A stretch of DNA of 64,000 nt from Leptodactylus fallax (GCA_947044405.1 CAMRHE010000332.1:1112501-1176500); one strand, 5' to 3'; counted from the first letter of the stretch, positions 1 to 12,570 are shown. Numbers and translations: made by a program. The notes: generated by a model not told the origin, from the letters alone.

Positions 1-181
1 GCTATTCTGGGTTGGATACAAAGCCCTATTGTTCCAAGGTTACCCTACTGATAACATACGTCTAAGATTAGGGCTGCGCACATTATGAATCAATGGAACT
101 AAGAGGGAAATACGCTACCCAGAGATTTAAATGCAGCTTTGAGTTATAGCCATATTTAAGCAGAATCATCACAACTCCTTA
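1..181. other. Left flank, no gene recognised
   Basis: Single-copy-looking sequence outside the first satellite. I see no reading frame, RNA gene or recognisable repeat in it. It runs directly into the hairpin that borders the 39-bp array. Confidence 0.4.
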
Positions 182-235
182 CAGCAACTCCATTCTAGCT
201 GTCTCACTACAGAATTGACTAGAATGGAGTTGCTG
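182..235. repeat. Boundary hairpin of 39-bp array 1
   Basis: Two 17-nt arms are exact reverse complements: CAGCAACTCCATTCTAG at 182-198 and its complement at 219-235, with a 20-nt loop. The right arm leads straight into the first satellite monomer. The preceding bases (CTCCTTA) also match the outer part of the hairpin at 22186-22249, so the two are members of one family. The arm recurs at 12730-12746, 22855-22908, 56469-56486 and 63911-63927, always next to or between array-bearing units. It could be the terminal inverted repeat of a mobile unit or a small foldback repeat that marks the duplication edges. Confidence 0.75.
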
Positions 236-237
236 CA

Positions 238-3200
238 TGTAGGTTCATGGTCTCGGTGTATTCTGTAGTTACTATAGGTAGGTTCATGGTCTGGGTATAC
301 TCTGTACTTACTATAGGTAGGTACATGGTCTGGGTGTACTCTGTAGTTACTATAGGTAGGTTCATGGTCTGGGTGTATTCTGTAGTTACTATAGGTAGGT
401 TCCTGGTCTGGGTGTACTCTGTAGTTACTATAGGTAGGTTCATGGTCTGGGTGTACTCTGTAGTTACTATAGGTAGGTTCATGGTCTGGGTGTACTCTGT
501 AGTTACTATAGGTAGGTTCATGGTCTCGGTGTACTCTGTAGTTACTATAGGTAGGTTCATGGTCTCGGTGTACTCTGTAGTTACTATAGGTAGGTTCATG
601 GTCTGGGTGTATTCTGTAGTTACTATAGGTAGGTTCATGGTCTGGGTGTATTCTGTAGTTACTATAGGTAGGTTCATGGTCTGGGTGTACTCTGTAGTTA
701 CTATAGGTAGGTTCCTGGTCTCGGTGTACTCTGTAGTTACTATAGGTAGGTTCATGGTCTCGGTGTATTCTGTAGTTACTATAGGTAGGTTCATGGTCTG
801 GGTGTATTCTGTAGTTACTATAGGTAGGTTCCTGGTCTGGGTGTACGCTGTAGTTACTATAGGTAGGTTCATGGTCTGGGTGTACTTTGTAGTTACTATA
901 GGTAGGTTCATAGTCTCGGTGTATTCTGTAGTTACTATAGGTAGGTTCATGGTCTGGGTGTATTCTGTACTTACTATAGGTAGGTTCATGGTCTGGGTGT
1001 ATTCTGTAGTTACTATAGGTAGGTTCACGGTCTGGGTGTACTCTGTAGTTACTATAGGTAGGTTCACGGTCTGGGTGTACTCTGTAGTTACTATAGGTAG
1101 GTTCATGGTCTGGGTGTACTCTGTAGTTACTATAGGTAGGTTCATGGTCTGGGTGTACTCTGTAGTTACTATAGGTAGGTTCATGGTCTCGGTGTACTCT
1201 GTAGTTACTATAGGTAGGTTCATGGTCTGGGTGTATTCTGTAGTTACTATAGGTAGGTTCATGGTCTGGGTGTACTCTGTAGTTACTATAGGTAGGTTCC
1301 TGGTCTGGGTGTACTCTGTAGTTACTATAGGTAGGTTCATGGTCTCGGTGTATTCTGTAGTTACTATAGGTAGGTTCATGGTCTCGGTATATTCTGTAGT
1401 TACTATAGGTAGGTTCATGGTCTGGGTGTACTCTGTAGTTACTATAGGTAGGTTCATGGTCTCGGTATACTCTGTAGTTACTATAGGTAGGTTCATGGTC
1501 TGGGTGTACTCTGTAGTTACTATAGGTAGGTCCATGGTCTCGGTGTATTCTGTAGTTACTATAGGTAGGTTCCTGGTCTGGGTGTACGCTGTAGTTACTA
1601 TAGGTAGGTTCATGGTCTGGGTGTATTCTGTAGTTACTATAGGTAGGTTCATGGTCTCGGTATATTCTGTAGTTACTATAGGTAGGTTCATGGTCTGGGT
1701 GTATTCTGTACTTACTATAGGTAGGTTCATGGTCTGGGTGTACTCTGTAGTTACTATAGGTAGGTTCATGGTCTGGGTGTACTCTGTACTTACTATAGGT
1801 ATGTTCATGGTCTGGGTGTACTCTGTAGTTACTATAGGTAGGTTCCTGGTCCGGGTGTACTCTGTAGTTACTATAGGTAGGTTCATGGTCTGGGTGTATT
1901 CTGTAGTTACTATAGGTAGGTTCATGGTCTGGGTGTACTCTGTAGTTACTATAGGTAGGTTCATGGTCTGGGTGTACTCTGTAGTTACTATAGGTAGGTT
2001 CATGGTCTCGGTGTATTCTGTAGTTACTATAGGTAGGTTCATGGTCTCAGTGTATTCTGTAGTTACTATAGGTAGGTTCATGGTCTGGGTGTATTCTGTA
2101 GTTACTATAGGTAGGTACATGGTCTGGGTGTATTCTGTAGTTACTAAAGGTAGGTTCATGGTTTTGGTGTACTCTGTAGTTACTATAGGTAGGTACATGG
2201 TCTGGGTGTACTCTGTAGTTACTATAGGTAGGTTCATGGTCTCGGTGTACTCTGTAGTTACTATAGGTAGGTTCATGGTCTGGGTGTACTCTGTAGTTAC
2301 TATAGGTAGGTTCATGGTCTGGGTGTACTCTGTAGTTACTATAGGTAGGTTCATGGTCTGGGTGTACTCTGTAGTTACTATAGGTAGGTTCATGGTCTGG
2401 GTGTATTCTGTAGTTACTATAGGTAGGTTCCTGGTCTCGGTGTATTCTGTAGTTACTATAGGTAGGTTCATGGTCTGGGTGTACTCTGTAGTTACTATAG
2501 GTAGGTTCATGGTCTGGGTGTACTCTGTAGTTACTATAGGTAGGTTCATGGTCTCGGTGTACTCTGTAGTTACTATAGGTAGGTTCATGGTCTGGGTGTA
2601 CTCTGTAGTTACTATAGGTAGGTTCATGGTCTGGGTGTACTCTGTAGTTACTATAGGTAGGTTCATGGTCTCGGTATATTCTGTAGTTACTATAGGTAGG
2701 TTCATGGTCTCGGTGTACTCTGTAGTTACTATAGGTAGGTTCATGGTCTGGGTATATTCTGTAGTTACTATAGGTAGGTTCCTGGTCTGGGTGTACTCTG
2801 TAGTTACTATAGGTAGGTTCATGGTCTGGGTGTACTCTGTAGTTACTATAGGTAGGTCATGGTCTGGGTGTATTCTGTAGTTACTATAGGTTGGTTCATG
2901 GTCTGGGTGTACTCTGTAGTTACTATAGGTAGGTTCCTGGTCTCGGTATATTCTGTAGTTACTATAGGTAGGTACATGGTCTGGGTGTACTCTGTAGTTA
3001 CTATAGGTAGGTTCATGGTCTCGGTGTACTCTGTAGTTACTATAGGTAGGTTCATGGTCTCGGTGTACTCTGTAGTTACTATAGGTAGGTACATGGTCTG
3101 GGTGTACTCTGTAGTTACTATAGGTAGGTTCATGGTCTGGGTGTATTCTGTAGTTACTATAGGTAGGTTCATGGTCTGGGTGTATTCTGTAGTTACTATA

Positions 3201-5181
3201 GGTAGGTTCATGGTCTGGGTGTATTCTGTAGTTACTATAGGTAGGTACATGGTCTGGGTGTATTCTGTAGTTACTATAGGTAGGTTCATGGTCTCGGTGT
3301 ACTCTGTAGTTACTATAGGTAGGTTCACGGTCTGGGTGTATTCTGTAGTTACTATAGGTAGGTACACGGTCTGGGTGTACTCTGTAGTTACTATAGGTAG
3401 GTTCATGGTCTGGGTGTGTTCTGTAGTTACTATAGGTAGGTTCATGGTCTGGGTGTATTCTGTAGTTACTATAGGTAGGTACATGGTCTGGGTGTATTCT
3501 GTAGTTACTATAGGTAGGTTCATGGTCTCGGTATATTCTGTAGTTACTATAGGTAGGTTCATGGTCTCGGTATATTCTGTAGTTACTATAGGTAGGTTCA
3601 TGGTCTGGGTGTATTCTGTAGTTACTATAGGTAGGTTCCTGGTCTCGGTGTACTCTGTAGTTACTATAGGTAGGTTCATGGTCTGGGTGTACTCTGTAGT
3701 TACTATAGGTAGGTTCCTGGTCTGGGTGTACTCTGTAGTTACTATAGGTAGGTTCATGGTCTGGGTGTATTCTGTAGTTACTATAGGTAGGTTACATGGT
3801 CTCGGTGTATTCTGTAGTTACTATAGGTAGGTTCATGGTCTCGGTATACTCTGTAGTTACTATAGGTAGGTTCATGGTCTCGGTATATTCTGTAGTTACT
3901 ATAGGTAGGTTCATGGTCTGGGTGTATTCTGTAGTTACTATAGGTAGGTTCCTGGTCTCGGTGTACTCTGTAGTTACTATAGGTAGGTTCATGGTCTGGG
4001 TGTATTCTGTAGTTACTATAGGTAGGTTCATGGTCTGGGTGTACTCTGTAGTTACTATAGGTAGGTTCATGGTCTGGGTGTATTCTGTAGTTACTATAGG
4101 TAGGTTCCTGGTCTCGGTGTATTCTGTAGTTACTATAGGTAGGTTCATGGTCTGGGTGTATTCTGTAGTTACTATAGGTAGGTTCATGGTCTGGGTATAT
4201 TCTGTAGTTACTATAGGTAGGTTCACGGTCTGGGTGTACTCTGTAGTTACTATAGGTAGGTTCATGGTCTGGGTGTATTCTGTAGTTACTATAGGTAGGT
4301 ACATGGTCTGGGTGTATTCTGTAGTTACTATAGGTAGGTTCATGGTCTGGGTGTACTCTGTAGTTACTATAGGTAGGTTCATGGTCTGGGTGTATTCTGT
4401 AGTTACTATAGGTAGGTTCATGGTCTGGGTGTACTCTGTAGTTACTATAGGTAGGTTCCTGGTCTCGGTGTACTCTGTAGTTACTATAGGTAGGTTCATG
4501 GTCTCGGTGTACTCTGTAGTTACTATAGGTAGGTTCATGGTCTCGGTGTACTCTGTAGTTACTATAGGTAGGTTCATGGTCTGGGTGTATTCTGTAGTTA
4601 CTATAGGTAGGTTCATGGTCTGGGTATATTCTGTAGTTACTATAGGTAGGTTCATGGTCTGGGTGTACTCTGTAGTTACTATAGGTAGGTTCATGGTCTG
4701 GGTGTACTCTGTAGTTACTATAGATAGGTTCATGGTCTGGGTGTACTCTGTAGTTACTATAGGTAGGTACATGGTCTGGGTGTATTCTGTAGTTACTATA
4801 GGTAGGTTCATGGTCTGGGTGTACTCTGTAGTTACTATAGGTAGGTTCATGGTCTGGGTGTATTCTGTAGTTACTATAGGTAGGTTCATGGTCTGGGTGT
4901 ATTCTGTAGTTACTATAGGTAGGTTCATGGTCTGGGTGTACTCTGTAGTTACTATAGGTAGGTTCATGGTCTGGGTGTACTCTGTAGTTACTATAGGTAG
5001 GTACATGGTCTGGGTGTATTCTGTAGTTACTATAGGTAGGTTCATGGTCTGGGTGTATTCTGTAGTTACTATAGGTAGGTTCCTGGTCTCGGTGTATTCT
5101 GTAGTTACTATAGGTAGGTTCATGGTCTGGGTGTACTCTGTAGTTACTATAGGTAGGTTCCTGGTCTCGGTGTATTCTGTA
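238..5181 (+). repeat. 39-bp satellite, array 1 (~127 copies)
   Basis: The monomer reads ATGGTCTGGGTGTACTCTGT followed by AGTTACTATAGGTAGGTTC, 39 bp, in head-to-tail register over about 4.94 kb. Variation is concentrated at a few positions: TGGGTG versus TCGGTG, TACTCT versus TATTCT, and TTCATGG versus TACATGG, TTCCTGG or TTCACGG. Rare CAGTG forms look like CpG decay of the CGGTG form. Because 39 is a multiple of three and the monomer lacks stops in several frames, both strands show reading frames of more than 860 codons; these are a by-product of the repeat. Register slips of one base occur near 2858 and 3792. The right end is at TCTGTACAGGTTGG. Confidence 0.97.
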
Positions 5182-6559
5182 CAGGTTGGTCAGTATAGGG
5201 CCTATATCTTACACTAAGCTCCCCATACAGCGATATTAATAAAACAAACAACATCGACATTTTAAAAAATATATTTGATTGAAATAAAACCCTCATTAAT
5301 CATTTTATTTATTTATTTTAAAACCCACCTCCACTGGTTATCACCGTAGTCTATCATAGCCAAATAAAATTCCCCTCTGCCGATTTCTGCAGCCAATGTG
5401 AACTTAGCCTCAAATGAAGTCTAGTAAACCCCCCTTTTTTGGTTATTTGAGCACCAGAATGTGAGGCCTCCTACTGAGAGGACAGTAACTCAGGATAGGT
5501 AATGCCGGGCCCCCCTGCTGATCTCCGCTGCTGTACAAACTGTACTGGTGAGTGTAGGTACCGCAGCGCTGCCCCATTAAAGTCTCTGTACCAGAGACTT
5601 TAGAGGGGTATCAGGTATTGGGCCTGGCCTATCCTGAGAAAGCGGATAAATCCTTAAGGGGAGGCGTCCCATGTGGCCTATACGCCACGGTTTGCCAGCG
5701 GCAAAAAATGCGAATCCTGTCCCCACTTTGCAGTAAAATACACACAGCAGACACACCGTCGTGGTTTTGGAAATCGCAGCATGTCAATTCTACCTACGGA
5801 AACAGTGGAAGCTTCTGTATGTGTATAATTGAAGCAGAAAGTCCACAGAGGAAATCTGCAGCTTTTTTGGTGCGGGACGCTACGTAGGCCCTTAGCCTGA
5901 ATCACAGTCATGTCAAGCTTGTGATTAACCCCTTCTTGGGTAATCAGCAATTCAATCCCTTAAATGGAATCACTGATTGCAGAAGGTCTGGGGAGTCCTT
6001 GGTGAATACATTGGGGGTCAAGTTATATTAATGAATATGCGGACAGAACACAGACAGCCTGCTATGCAAATAAAGTATAGCAGCCCTAATGTACCTTAGG
6101 GCTGCACCTGCTATACAGAAAGATTATAGTGACGTTAACATTTGTTAGAGTTGCTAACTCATAGACTAGAAAGGGTTAATTGCAGTCATAACTTGACCAC
6201 AACTAAACCTAAGTGCAGGGTTAGTCACGGTCAAGGTTTTACACTTGGTCAAGAAACACAGACAAGTTATGTCTTGGATTCGCCCCTTCTACTGCAGGGA
6301 CTCCTCCTGCTCTGAAGGAGTCCCTACATTGTGGGTAACCTCTTTATACAGCAATGAGTGTCAGTTTGGTGCCAGCAATCATTGCAGGGTTGGAAAGTGT
6401 TTATGCATACAGCTCACACCCTGGACATGAAAGGGTTATGCATTAGGCTGGGGGGGACATTCTATTTATAATGCAGGAGGAGTGGGAATACATTTAGCAT
6501 AGGGGCACAGGAGGGCACTACTGTATGTTATACCTCCAGCGTCTCTGTGCTATGTAACC
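5182..6559. other. Spacer within composite copy 1; no gene
   Basis: About 1.4 kb without a convincing gene. The short reading frames here have no recognisable domain. A small bulged hairpin lies at 6075-6116 (GTATAGCA ... GCCCTAA arms). The stretch from about 5650 to 5890 has the look of a dispersed interspersed repeat, but I could not define its ends. Copy 3 of the composite unit lacks this spacer: there the 39-bp array joins the GC-rich domain directly. Confidence 0.4.
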
Positions 6560-6982
6560 AGAACCACGTGATTTACACTGCCCCACGACCCTGCCTACAC
6601 ACAAGCAGCCCCCCTCCCCCAGGACCCCCACAACCACCTCCTCCACACATGCAGGGACTCCACACACACACTCGAAATGCGACACTCCCCCGGGACCCCC
6701 TCCACCAACACACAGATGGCAACCCCCCCCAACAACACACAGACGCAGGAGTGTAACTACCAGGGTATCAGCAGTAGCAGCTGCCACAGGGCCCAGGACA
6801 TTTTGTTTTTCTTTTAATAGGCTGTTACCTTCTGTAGTAACCCCAGCAGGTAACGGGCCCTATTTACTTACCAATCCCCGCTCCTGCTCATGGCCGCCTG
6901 CGCTTCCCATTCTGCGGAAGCGGAGGTGACTGTGAGCAGGAGCGGTAAGTGAGGCCACGGGCCAAAACCCACAAACACTGCT

Positions 6983-7026
6983 ATCATTATACTCTGGGGT
7001 CATTTCAGACCCCAGAGTATAGTGAT
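6983..7026. repeat. Hairpin inside hAT-like element
   Basis: Two 19-nt arms (6983-7001 and 7008-7026) pair with a single mismatch around a 6-nt loop. The right-arm motif GACCCCAGAGTATA appears again near 7283-7298. Confidence 0.85.
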
Positions 7027-7309
7027 CGGAGGGCCAGGGGAGGTGAGGGAACATAAAAACAACATTACTTACCTCTCATACGCTCCGAAGGCTTCGGGCC
7101 TGTTTGGTGACGTTATGTGGGCCGGGCCTGCGTCATTGTGCATCGCGACGCCGGCCCGACTCACGTGAGATCTGTTCCAACATTGAAAATGGCCGAAGTA
7201 GCAGGGAGTGCGCCGGAGCCAGGAAGAGGTAAGTGACATTGTTTTGTTTTTTTTTTTGTTTGTATCCTCCCCTGGTCTGAAATGACCCCAGAGTATAATA
7301 ATTGTTTAT

Positions 7310-7625
7310 GGGTGGTCCACAATGGGGCATAATACTGGGTGCAGGGGCCGCTATGGGACATTATACTGGGTGCTGGGGCCGCTATGGGGCATTATACTGT
7401 GTGCTGGGGCCGCTATGGGGCATTATACTGGGTGCAGGGGCCGATATGGGGCATCATACTGGGTGCAGGGGTCGCTATGGGGCATTATACTGTGTGCTGG
7501 GGCCGCTATGGGGCATTATACTGTGTGCTGGGGCCGCTATGGGGCATTATACTGTGTGCTGGGGCCGCTATGGGGCATAATACTGTGTGCTGGGGCCGCT
7601 ATGGGGCATAATACTGTGTGCAGGA
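7310..7625 (+). repeat. 31-bp minisatellite (~10 copies)
   Basis: Tandem units of about 31 bp with the core GGGGCCGCTATGGGGCATTA and a TACTGTGTGCT tail. Because 31 is not a multiple of three, the overlapping reading frames rotate through three frames, which argues against coding. The array is wholly inside the hAT-like element and was probably carried by it or expanded after insertion. Confidence 0.9.
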
Positions 7626-7999
7626 ATGCGGTTTGTGCGGGGGGGGGCTTCAGTTCAGGGGGGGGACCCCCATGTCAAATGTTCGCCTTGGGGCCCAGCC
7701 ATTCCTAGTTATGCCACTGCACAGACGGCAGTCCCTCATGGATCCCCCACATGCACAGAGGCAGCAGCCTGCCCAGGGACCCCCACAGCCTACCCTCACA
7801 CACAGGCAGCACCCCCAGAGACCCCCCCACTTACATGAAGACAGCACCCCACACAGGCAGCAGCCTCGCAGGGACTCCCCTTCCCCAAAGCACAAATGGC
7901 AGCCCCTAGGGACCAGAACCACACACACACACAGACAAGCCCCCAGGACTGGACCCCCCTAGCACACAGGCGGCAGCCTCCCAGGGTCCAGATCACAAC

Positions 8000-8560
8000 A
8001 GCACACAGGCAGCAGCCCCCGGGGACCGGACCCCCTCAGCCCACAGGCAGCAGCCCCCCAGGGACCGGACCCCCTCAGCCCACAGGCGGCAGCCCCCCCA
8101 GGGACCGGACCCCCTCAGCCCACAGGCAGCAGCCCCCCAGGGACCAGGCTTCTCCCAGCACACAGGCGGCAGCCCCCCAGGGACCAAACTTCTCCCACCA
8201 CACAGGCGGCAGCCCCCCAGGGACCAGGCTTCTCCCAGCGCACAGGCGGCAGCCCCCCAGGGACCAGGCTTCTCCCAGCGCACAGGCGGCAGCCCCCAGG
8301 GACCAGGCTTCTCCCAGCGCACAGGCGGCAGCCCCCAGGGACCAGGCTTCTCCCAGCGCACAGGTGGCAGCCCTCCAGGGACCAGGCTTCTCCTAGCGCA
8401 CAGGAGGCAGCCCCCCAGGGACCAAGCTTCTCCCAGCGCACAGGCGGCAACATCCCAGGGGCCAGACTTCTCCCAGCACACAGGCGGCAGCCCCCCAGGG
8501 ACCGGAGCCCCCCAACACACAGGCGGCAACATCCCAGGGGCCAGACCCCTCCAACACACA
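8000..8560 (+). repeat. 40-bp tandem repeat in CCC-rich domain (~13 copies)
   Basis: Units of about 40 bp, CACAGGCGGCAGCCCCCCAG then GGACCAGGCTTCTCCCAGCG, repeated with one- to few-base length changes. Copy 3 of the composite unit has only about one or two related units (near 59040-59095, reverse complement), so this is an expansion private to copy 1. Confidence 0.85.
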
Positions 8561-9224
8561 GGCAGCACCCCCACACGTACACAGGTGGCAGCACCCCAAG
8601 GACCACCATCAGCAACCCCCCCACACACACACACAGAGGCAGCACCGCAGGAACCCCCCACTTACATGAAGATGAGACCTGCACACCACTCAGACCCTCC
8701 ACCAGCACCCCCAAACATGCACACAGGTGGCAGAACCCTGAGACCACCTCCAGAACCCCCTCTTACACACAAAGTCAATACCCCAGGGATCCCACACAGA
8801 CACATGCAGCAACCCCCCCCAGGGACCTGAAGCCCACAAGACCCTGCCCCCCATTACATGCAAGCAACACCCCAAGTACCCCTGCCCCCTTTAAATGCCA
8901 GCAGCACCCCAAAGGACCCCTGCCCCTCCCCCCTTTAGATGCCAGAAGTACACCAAGGACGTAGGATCCCATATTTAGATGCCAATGGCACCCCAGAGAC
9001 CCATGTCTCCACAACCCTTTAGTTGCCAGCAGCACACCAGGGACCCCTGCCCCCCATCCATGCCTGCACATCCCCCCTTAGATGCCAACAGCACCCCAAG
9101 GACCCCTGCGCTCCTTCAGATGAGAGCAGCACCTAAAGGATCCTGTCTCCCTAGATGCCAACGGCACCCCATGAACTCCTATACCAACCTAAACATCAAC
9201 CCAATCCCCCAGACTCTCCAGGAT

Positions 9225-12200
9225 ACAGCCCCATGTAAATACATCCCTCCCCCCTCTCAGCCTCCTCCTACATGCAGCCCCATGCAAATACATCTCTCCC
9301 CCCCTCAGCCTCCTACTACATGCAGCCCCATGTAAATACATCCCTCCCTCCCCTCAGCCTCCTCCAACATGCAGCCCCATGTAAATACATCCCTCCCTCC
9401 CCTCAGCCTCCTCCTACATGCAGCCCCATGTAAATACATCCCCTCCCCTCCCCTCAGCCTCCTCCAACATGCAGCCCCATGTAAATACATCCCTCCCTCC
9501 CCTCAGCCTCCTACTACATGCAGCCCCATGTAAATACATCCCTCCCTCCCCTCAGCCTCCTCCTACATGCAGCCCCATGTAAATACATCCCTCCCTCCCC
9601 TCAGCCTCCTCCTACATGCAGCCCCATGTAAATACATCCCTCCCTCCCCCCCCCTCAGCCTCCTCCTACATGCAGCCCCATGTAAATACATCCCTCCCTC
9701 CCCCCCCTCAGCCTCCTCCTACATGCAGCCCCATGTAAATACATCCCTCCCCCCCTCAGCCTCCTCCTACATGCAGCCCCATGTAACTACATCCCTCCCC
9801 CCCTCAGCCTCCTCCTACATGCAGCCCCATGTAACTACATCCCTCCCTCCCCTCAGCCTCCTCCTACATGCAGCCCCATGTAAATACATCCATCCCTCCT
9901 CCCCTCAGCCTCCTCCTACATGCAGCCCCATGTAAATACATCCCTCCCCCCTCAGCCTCCTCCTACATGCAGCCCCATGTAAATACATCCCTCCCTCCCC
10001 TCAGCCTCCTCCTACATGCAGCCCCATGTAAATACATCCCTCCCCCCCAGCCTCCTCCTACATGCAGCCCCATGTAAATACATCCCTCCCTCCCTCAGCC
10101 TCCTCCTACATGCAGCCCCATGTAAATACATCCCTCCCCCCCTCAGCCTCCTCCTACATGCAGCCCCATGTAAATACATCCCTCCCTCCCCTCAGCCTCC
10201 TCCTACATGCAGCCCCATGTAAATACATCCCTCCCTCCCCTCAGCCTCCTCCAACATGCAGCCCCATGTAAATACATCCCTCCCTCTCCTCAGCCTCCTC
10301 CTACATGCAGCCCCATGTAAATACATCCCTCCCTCCCCTCAGCCTCCTCCAACATGCAGCCCCATGTAAATACATCCCTCCCTCCCCTCAGCCTCCTCCT
10401 ACATGCAGCCCCATGTAAATACATCCCTCCCCCCTCAGCCTCCTACTACATGCAGCCCCATGTAAATACATCCCTCCCTCCCCTCAGCCTCCTCCTACAT
10501 GCAGCCCCATGTAAATACATCCCTCCCTCCCCTCAGCCTCCTCCTACATGCAGCCCCATGTAAATACATCCCTCCCCTCCCCTCAGCCTCCTCCTACATG
10601 CAGCCCCATGTAAATACATCCCTCCCCTCAGCCTCCTCCTACATGCAGCCCCATGTAAATACATCCCTCCCCTCCCCCCCTCAGCCTCCTCCTACATGCA
10701 GCCCCATGTAAATACATCCCTCCCCCCCCCTCAGCCTCCTCCTACATGCAGCCCCATGTAACTACATCCCTCCCCCCCTCAGCCTCCTCCTACATGCAGC
10801 CCCATGTAACTACATCCCCTCCCTCCCCTCAGCCTCCTCCTACATGCAGCCCCATGTAAATACATCCATCCCTCCTCCCCTCAGCCTCCTCCTACATGCA
10901 GCCCCATGTAAATACATCCCTCCCCCCCCAGCCTCCTCCTACATGCAGCCCCATGTAAATACATCCCTCCCTCCCCTCAGCCTCCTCCTACATGCAGCCC
11001 CATGTAAATACATCCCTCCCTCCCCTCAGCCTCCTCCAACATGCAGCCCCATGTAAATACATCCCTCCCTCCCCTCAGCCTCCTACTACATGCAGCCCCA
11101 TGTAAATACATCCCTCCCTCCCCTCAGCCTCCTCCTACATGCAGCCCCATGTAAATACATCCCTCCCTCCCCTCAGCCTCCTCCTACATGCAGCCCCATG
11201 TAAATACATCCCTCCCTCCCCCCCTCAGCCTCCTCCTACATGCAGCCCCATGTAAATACATCCCTCCCTCCCCCCCTCAGCCTCCTCCTACATGCAGCCC
11301 CATGTAAATACATCCCTCCCCCCCTCAGCCTCCTCCTACATGCAGCCCCATGTAACTACATCCCTCCCCCCCTCAGCCTCCTCCTACATGCAGCCCCATG
11401 TAACTACATCCCTCCCTCCCCTCAGCCTCCTCCTACATGCAGCCCCATGTAAATACATCCATCCCTCCTCCCCTCAGCCTCCTCCTACATGCAGCCCCAT
11501 GTAAATACATCCCTCCCCCCCTCAGCCTCCTCCTACATGCAGCCCCATGTAAATACATCCCTCCCTCCCCTCAGCCTCCTCCTACATGCAGCCCCATGTA
11601 AATACATCCCTCCCCCCAGCCTCCTCCTACATGCAGCCCCATGTAAATACATCCCTCCCTCCCTCAGCCTCCTCCTACATGCAGCCCCATGTAAATACAT
11701 CCCTCCCCCCTCAGCCTCCTCCTACATGCAGCCCCATGTAAATACATCCCTCCCTCCCCTCAGCCTCCTCCTACATGCAGCCCCATGTAAATACATCCCT
11801 CCCTCCCCTCAGCCTCCTCCAACATGCAGCCCCATGTAAATACATCCCTCCCTCTCCTCAGCCTCCTCCTACATGCAGCCCCATGTAAATACATCCCTCC
11901 CTCCCCTCAGCCTCCTCCAACATGCAGCCCCATGTAAATACATCCCTCCCTCCCCTCAGCCTCCTCCTACATGCAGCCCCATGTAAATACATCCCTCCCC
12001 CCTCAGCCTCCTACTACATGCAGCCCCATGTAAATACATCCCTCCCTCCCCTCAGCCTCCTCCTACATGCAGCCCCATGTAAATACATCCCTCCCCCCCC
12101 TCAGCCTCCTCCTACATGCAGCCCCATGTAAATACATCCCTCCCTCCCCTCAGCCTCCTCCTACATGCAGCCCCATGTAAATACATCCCTCCCCTCAGCC

Positions 12201-12570
12201 TCCTCCTACATGCAGCCCCATGTAAATACATCCCTCCCTCCCCCCCTCAGCCTCCTCCTACATGCAGCCCCATGTAAATACATCCCTCCCCCCCCTCAGC
12301 CTCCTCCTACATGCAGCCCCATGTAACTACATCCCTCCCCCCCTCAGCCTCCTCCTACATGCAGCCCCATGTAACTACATCCCTCCCTCCCCTCAGCCTC
12401 CTCCTACATGCAGCCCCATGTAAATACATCCATCCCTCCTCCCCTCAGCCTCCTCCTACATGCAGCCCCATGTAAATACATCCCTCCCCCCCCTCAGCCT
12501 CCTCCTACATGCAGCCCCATGTAAATACATCCCTCCCTCCCCTCAGCCTCCTCCTACATGCAGCCCCATG
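9225..12570 (+). repeat. 44-53 bp minisatellite, array A
   Basis: The unit is CTCAGCCTCCTCCTACATGC, AGCCCCATGTAAATACATCC and a C/T-rich spacer of variable length. Variant units recur at a fixed distance: the CATCCATCC form starts at 9887, 10863, 11456 and 12427, the CTACTACA form at 9511, 10443, 11083 and 12011, and TCTCCT at 10285 and 11853. Same-type markers are separated by about 1568 bp, so the array contains two tandem copies of a higher-order block of that size. The last unit merges into the tail at 12570. Confidence 0.95.

Larger units (their letters stand above)
6746..7719 (+). mobile_element. hAT-like non-autonomous element with 8-bp TSD
   Basis: The element is flanked by a perfect 8-bp direct repeat CACAGACG (6738-6745 and 7720-7727). 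Its ends are inverted: CAGGAGTGTAACTACC on the left and, read inward, CAGTGGCATAACTAGG on the right. Eight-base target duplications and short CAG-type ends are known for hAT transposons. It encodes no transposase. Inside are a strong hairpin (6983-7001 with 7008-7026), a second partial copy of that hairpin motif near 7275-7303, and a 31-bp minisatellite. Strand is arbitrary. Confidence 0.8.
6560..9224 (+). repeat. CCC-rich domain, composite copy 1 (interrupted)
   Basis: Degenerate short repeats of the type CAGGGACCCC, CACACAGGCAGCA and AGATGCCAACAGCACCCC. The domain is interrupted by the hAT-like element at 6746-7719 and resumes at 7728. Its part from about 8690 to 9224 is the reverse complement, imperfectly, of 14641-15700 and of 58349-58800. 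It lies between the 39-bp array and the minisatellite, as in copy 3. No coding potential was recognised. Confidence 0.75.

Noticed and set aside
238..5181. CRISPR-like array
   Set aside because: Repeats are contiguous without unique spacers, there are no cas genes, and the genome is a vertebrate.
219..5217. Very long open reading frames (300-870 codons) on both strands, encoding 13-residue repeats such as MNLPIVTTEYTQT or MVWVYSVVTIGRF
   Set aside because: They arise because the satellite monomer is 39 bp, a multiple of three, without stops. They are open on both strands, change frame at array slips, include frequent non-synonymous variants and lack any start, splice or domain context.
7650..8747. 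Glycine/cysteine- and proline-rich reading frames on both strands
   Set aside because: Low-complexity CCC-rich repeats with overlapping frames on both strands and no domain.
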